Below, piece by piece: positions 12,476-20,562 of a stretch of 64,000 nt of DNA (its first letter is position 1; every line of letters starts with the position of its first letter). The notes beneath the pieces were generated by a model. It saw nothing but the letters and a program-made list of their open reading frames with translations, did no database searches and was not told where the DNA came from. The DNA lies in NCBI RefSeq assembly GCF_001854765.1, contig NZ_LJJE01000070.1, positions 1 through 64,000 of the forward strand. The letters run 5' to 3'. This DNA is from Vibrio sonorensis (GTDB taxonomy: Bacteria > Pseudomonadota > Gammaproteobacteria > Enterobacterales > Vibrionaceae). The position numbers and the translations under genes were made by a program.

Positions 12476-12518
12476 ACAGAAGAAAAGCGATTGACTAAAA
12501 GTGTTTGATCGCATTAAC

Positions 12519-12548
12519 TAAAACGCACGTGTTCACGTGCCGTTTTTT
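12519..12548 (+). terminator. terminator after nutA
   Basis: GCACGTG and CACGTGC form a stem flanked by AAAAC and CGTTTTTT, with one bulged C. It starts 44 bp after the nutA stop. Confidence 0.75.
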
Positions 12549-12655
12549 GATCTGAGAAACTTGTTTTGGCATTAACTGCGCCTGTAGATTGGTCGGTCAA
12601 TTGTCAAAGTAAGCACCAGTGTAGGTCCCCCGTCAAAACGCTAGGAGCATAACTC

Positions 12656-13129
12656 ATGACACCCGCTATCAATCTGGCAAAAAAGAAAAAAGTGACCCAT
12701 ACCGTTCATCAGTATGAACACGACCCTAGAGCGGAAAGCTATGGTTTAGAGGCGGTCACATTGCTGGGGCAAGATCCAGAAAAAGTGTTTAAGACATTGT
12801 TGTTTTGTTTGAATGGGGAAGCGAAGAATCTCGCCGTTGCGGTTATTCCGGTGGATAAAAAGCTCAATCTAAAAATGGCGGCGAAGGCTGCAAAGAGCAA
12901 AAAAGCAGAAATGGCCGACCCTACAATTGCACAAAAAGTGACGGGATATGTTGTTGGTGGAATTAGTCCATTAGGACAAAAGAAAGCGCTGCCCACTTTT
13001 ATTCACATCAGTGCTAAGGAGCACGATCAGATTTGCGTCAGTGCTGGAAAAAGAGGGTTAGAGATCGAATTAGCACCAGATGATTTAGCATCACTGACAA
13101 GAGCTCAGTTTATGGAATTGGCCGTATAA
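12656..13129 (+). CDS. ybaK: Cys-tRNA(Pro) deacylase YbaK
   Basis: 157 aa. YbaK-family editing factor that hydrolyses Cys-tRNA(Pro) mischarged by ProRS. The catalytic lysine lies in DPEKVFKTLLF near residue 45. Family features VIPVDKKLNLK and GYVVGGISPLGQKK (with the conserved GGxSP loop) are present. It is a single gene between nutA and a terminator shared with uraA. Confidence 0.94.
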   Translation: MTPAINLAKKKKVTHTVHQYEHDPRAESYGLEAVTLLGQDPEKVFKTLLFCLNGEAKNLAVAVIPVDKKLNLKMAAKAAKSKKAEMADPTIAQKVTGYVVGGISPLGQKKALPTFIHISAKEHDQICVSAGKRGLEIELAPDDLASLTRAQFMELAV

Positions 13130-13143
13130 GAATAAAAGAGAGA

Positions 13144-13172
13144 TAAGAAATGGCCCATCGGGCCATTTCTTA
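13144..13172. terminator. bidirectional terminator between ybaK and uraA
   Basis: A perfect 13-bp inverted repeat (TAAGAAATGGCCC) around loop ATC in the 53-bp gap between convergent genes. It lacks a long T run but can act in both directions. Confidence 0.75.
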
Positions 13173-13182
13173 TTGGCAGAGA

Positions 13183-14433
13183 TTAACGTTGCTCTTCTTC
13201 CATCTGCGCGTTATCAACTACGTGGTTTTCACCAAGGTCGTGAGGAAGCACAAGGTTGAGAAGAATCGCGACGATACCGCATAAGCTTACGCCTTGCAGA
13301 CTGAAGTCACCGACACCAAAAGCCATACCGCCAATACCAAACACAAGTGTCACGGCAACAATCACTAGGTTGCGAGCTTTGTGTAGGTCCACGTTGTTTT
13401 TGATAAGAGTATTTAGACCTACAGTTGCAATAGAACCAAACAGTAGAATCATAATGCCACCCATTACCGGTACTGGGATGGTTTGCAGAAGAGAACCAAG
13501 CTTGCCAACCAGTGCTAAGACGATAGCAACCACTGCAGCCCAAGTCATAATGACTGGATTAAACGCTTTGGTTAACATTACAGCTCCCGTCACTTCACTG
13601 TAGGTTGTATTTGGTGGCGCGCCCACTAGAGATGCAGCCATGGTCGCCACACCGTCACCAGCAATGGTTCTATGCAGACCTGGCTTCTTGATGTAGTTCT
13701 TACCCGTGACATTGGAAATTGCTAGCATATCACCGACGTGTTCCACTGCGGGAGCAATAGCAACTGGGATCATAAATAGGATGGCGTTGATATTGAACTC
13801 AGGTGTGGTGAAGTTTGGCACTGAAAGCCATGTCGCTTGGGCTACAGGGGTGAAGTCAACGACACCAAAGGCCAAGCTCACCGCGTAGCCAGCAACAATA
13901 CCACCGAAAATAGGAATAAGCTTCATAAAGCCTTTAGCAAACACGCTAATGGCAATAGTGGTCACCAATGAGATTCCAGAAATCCATAGTGCAGCGTTGC
14001 CGTCCACTAACTGAACTGCGCCATCGCCTGTTTTACCCAGAGCCATGTTAACCGCGACAGGTGCTAGACCGAGACCAATCACCATGATTACCGGACCAAC
14101 GACAACAGGTGGCAGTAGCTTGTGAACAATTTCCACGCCACGCACTTTGATCAGCAATCCCATTAAAACATACACAAGGCCTGCTGCCATTAAACCACCC
14201 ATAGTGGCGCCTACACCCCAAGTTTGCACACCAAACATAATCGGTGCGATAAAAGCAAAGGAGGAAGCGAGGAAAATAGGAACCGTACGGCGTGTAATAA
14301 ATTGGAAAAGTAAAGTACCGACACCAGCACCGAATAGGGCGACACTTGGGTCAAGGCCAGTGAGTAGTGGCACCAGCACCAAGGCACCGAAGGCCACAAA
14401 TAGCATTTGTGCCCCTTGGATTGCGTTTTTCAT
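13183..14433 (-). CDS. uraA: uracil:proton symporter UraA
   Basis: 416 aa, a nucleobase-ascorbate transporter family permease with about 14 membrane segments. Family motifs include SSFAFIAP near the N-terminus and PAVEHVGDMLAISNVTGK, where the Glu in VEHVGD corresponds to the uracil and proton site of UraA. GAPPNTTYSEVTGA follows. The start at MKNAIQGAQ fits the family. The 21 residues upstream in the open frame run into the promoter region. A PurR-type palindrome lies 49 bp upstream. Confidence 0.95.
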   Translation of the reverse strand: MKNAIQGAQMLFVAFGALVLVPLLTGLDPSVALFGAGVGTLLFQFITRRTVPIFLASSFAFIAPIMFGVQTWGVGATMGGLMAAGLVYVLMGLLIKVRGVEIVHKLLPPVVVGPVIMVIGLGLAPVAVNMALGKTGDGAVQLVDGNAALWISGISLVTTIAISVFAKGFMKLIPIFGGIVAGYAVSLAFGVVDFTPVAQATWLSVPNFTTPEFNINAILFMIPVAIAPAVEHVGDMLAISNVTGKNYIKKPGLHRTIAGDGVATMAASLVGAPPNTTYSEVTGAVMLTKAFNPVIMTWAAVVAIVLALVGKLGSLLQTIPVPVMGGIMILLFGSIATVGLNTLIKNNVDLHKARNLVIVAVTLVFGIGGMAFGVGDFSLQGVSLCGIVAILLNLVLPHDLGENHVVDNAQMEEEQR

Positions 14434-14481
14434 TGATTTCTCCCTGCAAAAATACAAAATTCGCGGGATTCTATCACTGCT

Positions 14482-14493
14482 GCAAACGTTTGC
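14482..14493. promoter_or_regulatory. PurR-type operator upstream of uraA
   Basis: GCAAACGTTTGC is a perfect 12-bp palindrome and equals the core of the PurR consensus (ACGCAAACGTTTGCGT). It lies 49-60 bp before the uraA start, where it could block the promoter. Repression of uracil import by PurR with purines is the likely role. The divergent DUF2066 gene starts 244 bp away. Confidence 0.8.
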
Positions 14494-14737
14494 CATCTGA
14501 AATAGATCAAATATTTATTGAGTGGCACGCTTTCTTCGAAATTTTTGCGAAGCTGTCTGATTTTTGTTCGATTACTGGAAGCGAAGCGTTATCTCATTGA
14601 ATAAAAAATGACATAACCGATTGTCCTTTATCAGTTTGGTTGCTCCATTAGACTAAGTTGCTTATTATCTAAGGCTATGTGGCTTCTCGATAGGTTTGGT
14701 CGGGAAGGCAAGTTCGCGATGTGAATGTAGGAATACT

Positions 14738-15961
14738 ATGCGCTACCTAGCTTTATTAATGATTGGCCTAATGGCGACCCCAGTGATGGCTTTGACAAAG
14801 GTTGACCTTTATCAAGCAGAAGTCGTTTTAAACAAAGACGATTCTAACCCTGATGCTGCGGCGCGAAAAGAAGGAATGAAACAAGTTCTTGTTCGCGCAT
14901 CTGGTGATACAGGCGTTATCAATAACGAGGTAGTTGCAAAGGCTTTAGCTCAAAACAGCCAATATGTTAGTCAACTGAGTTATGCAACAAAAGGCGGTGA
15001 GCAATCATTGCGCATGGGCTTTAGTGGGGCGCATATCCGTTCACTGTTGAGTCAAGCCCAACTGCCATTTTGGCCTGCGACTCGTGCCAATGTTCTGGTA
15101 TGGATTGTTGAAGAAAGTCAGTATGAACGCGTGATTACTTGGGAGCACTCATCGTCTGAACTCTTGCAAGAGTTAAGAGACCAGGCAGAGCTTAGAGGCT
15201 TGCCTATTACGGTACCAGCAGGCGATTTTGACGATATCACAGGTGTATCAGTTACTGACTTATGGGGAGGTTTTGCCCAGCCTTTAGGCCAAGCAAGTCA
15301 ACGCTATCCAGTGGACGCAGTTTTGTTACTTCGCGCTCAAGGTAGTACATTGCGTTGGAGTCTTTATGATCAAAAACCTTCGACGATTGGCGTTACACGA
15401 CAAGCGCCTTTATCTGGTTCAAACAATGGTGTAACTGCCGTTTCAAAAATGGTCAATCAGGTCAGTGACTACTTTGCGAAAAAGAGTGCGGTAGTGGTAG
15501 CTAGTGAATCCTCTGAAACAGTGAAGGCTAGGTTTGTGGGTATCTCAACGGCTTATGACTTCTTCACCCTAGAAAATCAATTAAAATCACTGAGCTCAGT
15601 GGCCTCTCTTGATATTCTCAAAATTCAGGGGGAACAAGTGACGTTTAATGTACACCTACTGGCCACAAGGGGTGATTTTAGTCAGGAAGTGTCTAGACTT
15701 CGCAACGTGAAGCAACTTGAAGATATTGTTGAAACGAGTACAGTTGAAACTAACACGTTTGAAAGCACGGCGTACAACGATGAAATTGCTCCAGTCCTTG
15801 CCGAAACTCAACCAGCTGAGAGTGTAGAGCAGGCCCCTGAGTTACCCGTAATGGAGTCGGAGCGTATCTTGCTGTTTGAATGGCTGACGAGCCAAATGTC
15901 TAAACCCAAAGTCGAAGTGACCGAAGAAGTAGACCCTGAGTTTTCTGAACAAGCTGAATGA
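14738..15961 (+). CDS. DUF2066 secreted protein
   Basis: 407 aa, beginning with a signal peptide (MRYLALLMIGLMATPVMA, cleavage after residue 18). The DUF2066 domain covers about residues 20-310, with the early block AEVVLNKDDSNPDAAARKEG and the later FWPATRANVLVWIVEE. The last 80 residues are acidic and low-complexity. Function unknown. It is probably periplasmic or membrane-associated. The ATG at 14738 is chosen because it gives a standard signal peptide. Confidence 0.88.
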   Translation: MRYLALLMIGLMATPVMALTKVDLYQAEVVLNKDDSNPDAAARKEGMKQVLVRASGDTGVINNEVVAKALAQNSQYVSQLSYATKGGEQSLRMGFSGAHIRSLLSQAQLPFWPATRANVLVWIVEESQYERVITWEHSSSELLQELRDQAELRGLPITVPAGDFDDITGVSVTDLWGGFAQPLGQASQRYPVDAVLLLRAQGSTLRWSLYDQKPSTIGVTRQAPLSGSNNGVTAVSKMVNQVSDYFAKKSAVVVASESSETVKARFVGISTAYDFFTLENQLKSLSSVASLDILKIQGEQVTFNVHLLATRGDFSQEVSRLRNVKQLEDIVETSTVETNTFESTAYNDEIAPVLAETQPAESVEQAPELPVMESERILLFEWLTSQMSKPKVEVTEEVDPEFSEQAE

Positions 15962-15964
15962 TAG

Positions 15965-15990
15965 AAAAAGGAGCTAAACGCTCCTTTTTT
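15965..15990. terminator. terminator after the DUF2066 gene
   Basis: AAAAAGGAGC pairs with GCTCCTTTTT around TAAAC, with a T6 run. It can serve both the DUF2066 gene and the convergent DUF2069 gene. Confidence 0.9.
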
Positions 15991-16001
15991 GCTGTTGCGC
16001 T

Positions 16002-16439
16002 TTAGTGTTTGTCAAACCGCGCTCTTTCCTGTTTTTCTACTTCAGATAGTTTTTTGAGTTTGAGCCCCAACTCTTTACCTCTTGTCCTTGCGTAAAGAAT
16101 ATTGCCAAAGAAGCCGGCTGTAGTAAGCACTAGCTCTACAAGGGCTAGCCATCTTTCGCCACCATCGACCCAAAGCAGAGTCAAGGCGTGAAGAAAATAA
16201 AGCATAAGGACAAAGTTTGCCCACGCATGTGTATAAGGCTTTCCTGCTAAAATGCCCGGTAAAGGTAGTAGAAGAGGGATACTCCAAGCAATGGCAAGTG
16301 CGTAAGGACTCAGGTGAGGATGAGGTGACAGTTTAAGTTGCCACAAGGCCACCCACGCCAACAAGCCTAAGTTGGCAAATAACGCGAGCAATCGATAGAG
16401 TTTGGTGGATGCTTGCATATCGTCGGTAGGTTCCGTCAT
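16002..16439 (-). CDS. DUF2069 membrane protein
   Basis: 145 aa with four predicted membrane helices (roughly 16-36, 45-65, 72-90 and 98-116) and a basic cytoplasmic tail. It is a DUF2069 member of unknown function. Its ATG shares one base with the wrbA-like stop (TGATG), implying translational coupling. It is last in the bepA-arsC-like-wrbA-like-DUF2069 cluster. Confidence 0.88.
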   Translation of the reverse strand: MTEPTDDMQASTKLYRLLALFANLGLLAWVALWQLKLSPHPHLSPYALAIAWSIPLLLPLPGILAGKPYTHAWANFVLMLYFLHALTLLWVDGGERWLALVELVLTTAGFFGNILYARTRGKELGLKLKKLSEVEKQERARFDKH

Positions 16440-17017
16440 CACGTCTCCTTCATCTTTTTAGCTGTTGTCGCTAGCCGTTTACCTGTAGCTTGGGCTAAAG
16501 CGATCTCTTCCTTAGTTAGTACTCGTTGCTGGTGCCCACTAACGGTGGTGGGGCCGTATGGCGTGCCGCCACTTTGGGTTAAATGCAGTTCTGGCTCGGA
16601 ATAGGGCGTACCCATCACCATCATTCCGTGGTGAAAGAGCGGCAGCATCATACTGAGTAATGTGGACTCTTGACCACCGTGAAGTGTGGAGGAGGAGGTA
16701 AACACACATGCGGGCTTATCTATCAGCTCACCTGATACCCAAATCGCGGTGGTTTTATCCCAAAAGTGTTTGAGAGGAGCCGCCATATTGCCAAACCAGA
16801 CAGGACTGCCCATAGCGAGTCCGTCGCTCTGTTTTAACTCATTAAAAGAAACGATTGGGTCGCCGCCGTCTTTGTTAGCTGCGGAGTCGATTTCTTCCAC
16901 TGTTCTCAGTAAAGCTTGGCATTGGGGAACGCTTTCGATTCCTCGCGCAATGTGTCGAGCAATATCACGCGTAGCCCCGTGACGACTGTAGTATAAGACT
17001 ACAACCTCAGTGATCAT
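16439..17017 (-). CDS. WrbA-family NAD(P)H:quinone oxidoreductase
   Basis: 192 aa flavodoxin-like protein. The FMN phosphate loop is YYSRHGATRDIARHI, and GMMVMGTPYSEPEL plus QSGGTPYGPTTVSG are WrbA-type FMN and dimer segments. The family reduces quinones by two electrons. The start overlaps the previous stop as ATGA. Its place in a bepA cluster suggests an envelope or redox-stress setting, but no substrate can be inferred. Confidence 0.9.
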   Translation of the reverse strand: MITEVVVLYYSRHGATRDIARHIARGIESVPQCQALLRTVEEIDSAANKDGGDPIVSFNELKQSDGLAMGSPVWFGNMAAPLKHFWDKTTAIWVSGELIDKPACVFTSSSTLHGGQESTLLSMMLPLFHHGMMVMGTPYSEPELHLTQSGGTPYGPTTVSGHQQRVLTKEEIALAQATGKRLATTAKKMKET

Positions 17018-17358
17018 AAGATATCTAACACCTGCTCTGGTGGACGGCCGTGTTTTGCTTTGCCATTTGCCACTACTATTGGACGTTCGATAAGTTTTGG
17101 ATTGCTTGCCATTGCTTCAAACAAAGCCTCGTCGTCAGCCTCGGCCAGTGAAAGGCTTTTATACAGGTCTTCTTTGGTTCGCATCATATCGCGTACGGCG
17201 CTGAGTTCTAGCTGTTTAAATAGCGCTTTGAGTTCTTCAACACTTGGTGGTGTCTCAAGGTATTTCACTACTTTAGGTTCAATACTTTTCTCTTCTAAAA
17301 GCGCCAAAGTTTGACGGCTCTTTGAACAACGAGGGTTGTGGTAGATAACGACAGACAT
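17014..17358 (-). CDS. ArsC-family reductase-like protein (YfgD type)
   Basis: 114 aa thioredoxin-fold protein of the ArsC family. The active-site Cys 11 sits in HNPRCSKSRQTL. Arginines corresponding to ArsC substrate contacts lie in VRDMMRTKE and ERPIVV, and the GRPPEQVLDIL tail is conserved. E. coli keeps the same neighbour (bepA-yfgD). No ars operon genes surround it, so arsenate resistance is unproven. It overlaps the wrbA-like gene as ATGA. Confidence 0.88.
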   Translation of the reverse strand: MSVVIYHNPRCSKSRQTLALLEEKSIEPKVVKYLETPPSVEELKALFKQLELSAVRDMMRTKEDLYKSLSLAEADDEALFEAMASNPKLIERPIVVANGKAKHGRPPEQVLDIL

Positions 17359-17391
17359 AACTTCTCCATTTTATTTTTGTTTAGTTTGGCT

Positions 17392-18840
17392 TTATTGTAG
17401 AGCGAAAAAACGGTCTCTTTGTACCATTAATTGATCAATTCTAGCGTCGTAACGCGCTTGTTTGAGACTTCCTAATTCGGCGAGCTGACTTGCCTGAGTA
17501 TAGAATTGTATTGCTTTACCCCAATTGGCTTTGAGTGCCAATATTTCCGCGCGCGCGGCTAGGTCCTCATCGCTATTACCCAAATGGATATTGGCTTCCG
17601 AAAGCAAATGCCAGCCATTGACATCATTGGGGTTGTCATGAGTGTAACGCTGAAGAACTCTAATCGCTTCGTCATTTTTCTCTTGTTTCATCAGACTATT
17701 GGCGTAATTTATCGTCAGAACAGCGTTGTTGGGTTTCGCTTTTAAAGCGCGCTCTAAACGAGCGGTCGCCTGTTCATTTTTACCCAATGCGAGATAAGTG
17801 TCGGTGATCGCATCGAGGTAAAAGTTATTTTGCGGATCTGCCTTGAGCAAGCTTTCTAGAATTGGCAAAGCATCGGCTGCTTTGTTGCTGTCTAAATAGA
17901 CAAGGGCGCGCCCGTATTGGTAAGCCGGCTTTAACGTCGCATCGGCTTTTTTCTCCGTCCGGTTGAACCAATCCATTGCCGCATCTTGGTCTATTCCCGC
18001 ATGTCTGGCGACGATTCTAGAGCGCGTAAGGTGGTATTCCAAAGATGGCCCAACCCTAAGCGGAGGGAAGTTTTGAGCTCTGGCTCGACTGTCGGTGAGT
18101 CGGTCTTCCGGCAAGGGGTGGGTAAGCAGCATTGGCGGTGGCTTACTGGCATAGCGGTACTCGTCGGCAAGACGGCCGAAAAATCGCGGCATGGCGTTAA
18201 CATCAAAACCTGCCTTGGCGAGGGTGTTGATACCAAATCTATCAGCCTCTCTTTCGTTGCTTCGCGTATAGTTAATCCGGCCTTGAACCGAGCCTGCTGT
18301 TGTCGCCGTTATTGCAGCCATCCCCGCCTCTGGTGATGCGATAGCAAGCAGCAGTGAGCCCGCTAATGCGGCTAAAGTCGCAGGCGAACGTCTAGCTTCA
18401 TCCTCCATCGCTCGGGCAAGGTGGCGCTGGGTAATGTGTGCGATTTCGTGGGCAACGACAGAGGCGAGTTCGCTTTCAGTATGGGCATGCAAAAATAGCC
18501 CTGAGTGGAGTGCAACGTAGCCGCCAAAGAAGGCAAATGCATTGATGTTGCGATCGCGGATCATAAAGAAAGTGAAAGGTGTTTTTACGTCATTGGCGCT
18601 GGCAACCAGTCGGTGACCTAAAGAGTCGATATATTCATTGATCACTGGATCATTGACGATGGGCTGACTACTTCTCAACATGCGCATGTAAGCATCACCA
18701 TACTGTAACTCTTGATCTATGGTCAGGGTGCTACTGGCTGCCGTTCCGATGTCGGGAAGATTGATCGAACTTGCGTTTACAGGGGTGCTTAATGTCACTG
18801 CTAGGCTCAAGCATAGGAGCGAACGAGTACGGTTTAGCAT
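17392..18840 (-). CDS. bepA: outer-membrane assembly metalloprotease/chaperone BepA
   Basis: 482 aa periplasmic M48 protease with a TPR tail. It helps fold or degrade LptD and other beta-barrel proteins. The signal peptide ends near ...TPVNA. The zinc motif HEIAH is in SVVAHEIAHITQRHL near residue 120, and the third ligand Glu is in NEREADRFG. TPR repeats fill roughly residues 300-480. The start at MLNRTRSLL gives a proper signal sequence. The open frame extends 15 codons upstream. Confidence 0.94.
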   Translation of the reverse strand: MLNRTRSLLCLSLAVTLSTPVNASSINLPDIGTAASSTLTIDQELQYGDAYMRMLRSSQPIVNDPVINEYIDSLGHRLVASANDVKTPFTFFMIRDRNINAFAFFGGYVALHSGLFLHAHTESELASVVAHEIAHITQRHLARAMEDEARRSPATLAALAGSLLLAIASPEAGMAAITATTAGSVQGRINYTRSNEREADRFGINTLAKAGFDVNAMPRFFGRLADEYRYASKPPPMLLTHPLPEDRLTDSRARAQNFPPLRVGPSLEYHLTRSRIVARHAGIDQDAAMDWFNRTEKKADATLKPAYQYGRALVYLDSNKAADALPILESLLKADPQNNFYLDAITDTYLALGKNEQATARLERALKAKPNNAVLTINYANSLMKQEKNDEAIRVLQRYTHDNPNDVNGWHLLSEANIHLGNSDEDLAARAEILALKANWGKAIQFYTQASQLAELGSLKQARYDARIDQLMVQRDRFFALQ

Positions 18841-19071
18841 AATGGGTTGGCTATACTCCTTGTTAGTAACGCTTTGGACAATCAATCGATAGATTGGTTT
18901 CCAATATTCGATGTCTCAACGAGGTTGATTTTTACTTTTTTATGTTACTGCCATCGGCTTGGTTCTTGTTAACCAGATTGAGTTATCGTGACACCGATTT
19001 AGTGATAAGCGCTGACGCTACAAAAAAAACACTATACAATAAGCCTTCTGCAATGGGTATCGGATAGAGTG

Positions 19072-19308
19072 ATGAAAGGGGAAAAATTGGACTTGCGTGA
19101 TGTTCGCTGTCCTCTGGCCTTGTTGATGGTGAAGCGCTTTGTTAAATCACACACATCCTCATGCGAGCTAACCATTTGGCTCACCGACCCGGCATCTAAA
19201 AAAGATATTGTTCGCTTTCTTGAACGCCAAAGCTATCAAGTCAATGAACAGAAGTTAACAGGCTATTACGCGTTAGTAGCAACTATAGGAAATTCGTCGA
19301 ATGTTTGA
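19072..19308 (+). CDS. TusA-family sulfurtransferase-like protein
   Basis: 78 aa SirA/TusA fold. The hallmark Cys-Pro (DVRCPLALLMVKRF) lies near residue 12, the persulfide-carrying site in TusA. The start is the ATG directly after a GTG at 19069. The end overlaps perM by 8 nt, so the two are almost surely co-translated. The partner and sulfur acceptor are unknown. Confidence 0.88.
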   Translation: MKGEKLDLRDVRCPLALLMVKRFVKSHTSSCELTIWLTDPASKKDIVRFLERQSYQVNEQKLTGYYALVATIGNSSNV

Positions 19309-20365
19309 CATGTTGAGTCGTTGGTATAAACGGCGCTTCTCGGATCCGCATGCAGTCAGCCTAGTGGCGATCTTATTGTTTGGTTTTTTAACCATCTACT
19401 TCTTTGGGAACCTTATTGCGCCACTCCTCGTCGCTATCGTATTGGCCTATTTACTAGAGTGGCCAGTTAGTCAGTTGAGCCGGTTGGGCATTCCGCGAAC
19501 GATATCCGTTATCCTGGTTATTTTAACCTTTACAGGATTAATGATGGTTGCCGTGTTTGGTCTTGTCCCGACGATATGGCAGCAGGTTGGAAACCTAATT
19601 AACGATATCCCCAACATGTATAGCGGCCTTCAAGTTGCTATCGCTGAACTGCCTAAGCGATTCCCAGAGTTAGAAAACTTTGAAATTGTCGAATCTTTAG
19701 TTACCAATGCAAAGAACCAAGTAATTGGCGTAGGTGAAACCGTTTTGAAGGGCTCTCTCGCATCGCTGATAAGTTTGGCGACGTTGGCGGTTTACTTAAT
19801 ACTGGTACCTCTTTTGGTTTTCTTCTTACTCAAAGACAAAGAAGAGATGCTAGAAATGAGTACTGGCGTGTTGCCAAGAAATCGCAAACTTGCGACCAAA
19901 GTTTGGGACGAAATGAATGAGCAGATTTCCAACTATATTCGCGGAAAGGCGATGGAAATTTTGATTGTAGGTGGTGTGAGTTATATTACCTTTGCCATTT
20001 TAGACTTGCGTTACTCGGTGCTACTGGCCGTTACAGTGGGCCTTTCGGTGTTGATCCCATACATAGGTGCCGCCGCCGTGACAGTACCGGTAGCTATGGT
20101 AGGCCTTTTCCAATGGGGATTATCCCCCCAGTTTTATTGGTTGCTGATTGCCTACGGCATTATTCAAGCGCTTGATGGCAACGTGTTGGTGCCAGTCTTA
20201 TTCTCCGAAGCGGTGAATCTTCATCCAGTAGCCATTATCGTCGCAGTATTGGTATTTGGAGGTCTGTGGGGGTTCTGGGGCGTCTTTTTTGCCATTCCAC
20301 TGGCCACATTGGTTAAAGCAGTATGGAATGCGCTTCCAAGTCAAGATGAAGAAATTACGAGCTAG
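19301..20365 (+). CDS. perM: AI-2E family transporter (PerM-like)
   Basis: 354 aa with about eight membrane helices, typical of the AI-2E/PerM family. Family landmarks are LLVAIVLAYLLEWPVSQL near the N-terminus, and PLLVFFLLKDKEEM and GVFFAIPLATLVKAV later. Members export varied small molecules or ions. Homology to the AI-2 exporter TqsA does not prove AI-2 transport. It overlaps the TusA-like gene. Confidence 0.9.
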   Translation: MFDMLSRWYKRRFSDPHAVSLVAILLFGFLTIYFFGNLIAPLLVAIVLAYLLEWPVSQLSRLGIPRTISVILVILTFTGLMMVAVFGLVPTIWQQVGNLINDIPNMYSGLQVAIAELPKRFPELENFEIVESLVTNAKNQVIGVGETVLKGSLASLISLATLAVYLILVPLLVFFLLKDKEEMLEMSTGVLPRNRKLATKVWDEMNEQISNYIRGKAMEILIVGGVSYITFAILDLRYSVLLAVTVGLSVLIPYIGAAAVTVPVAMVGLFQWGLSPQFYWLLIAYGIIQALDGNVLVPVLFSEAVNLHPVAIIVAVLVFGGLWGFWGVFFAIPLATLVKAVWNALPSQDEEITS

Positions 20366-20392
20366 TTTGAATTAATATCTCGATTTCTTCAC

Positions 20393-20427
20393 GGGCTTCA
20401 TCATTTATTGTGATGGAGCCTTTTTTA
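20393..20427 (+). terminator. terminator after perM
   Basis: GGGCTTCATCA pairs with TGATGGAGCC (one G-T pair), followed by TTTTTT. It lies 27 bp after the stop. Confidence 0.8.
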
Positions 20428-20562
20428 TTCTTATTTCATACCCTAACCGTTGCATTATGCAAATATAATAAGTCATAATATTTTAATAATAACAACTAGT
20501 TGGCTAAAAATTTCAGGGAATACAACATACGATGTACTATATGTTTTAGATTGAGGGACGTT

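Noticed and set aside
13256..13603. 115-codon plus-strand frame inside uraA
   Set aside because: Lies opposite a conserved permease; composition mirrors the hydrophobic codons of uraA.
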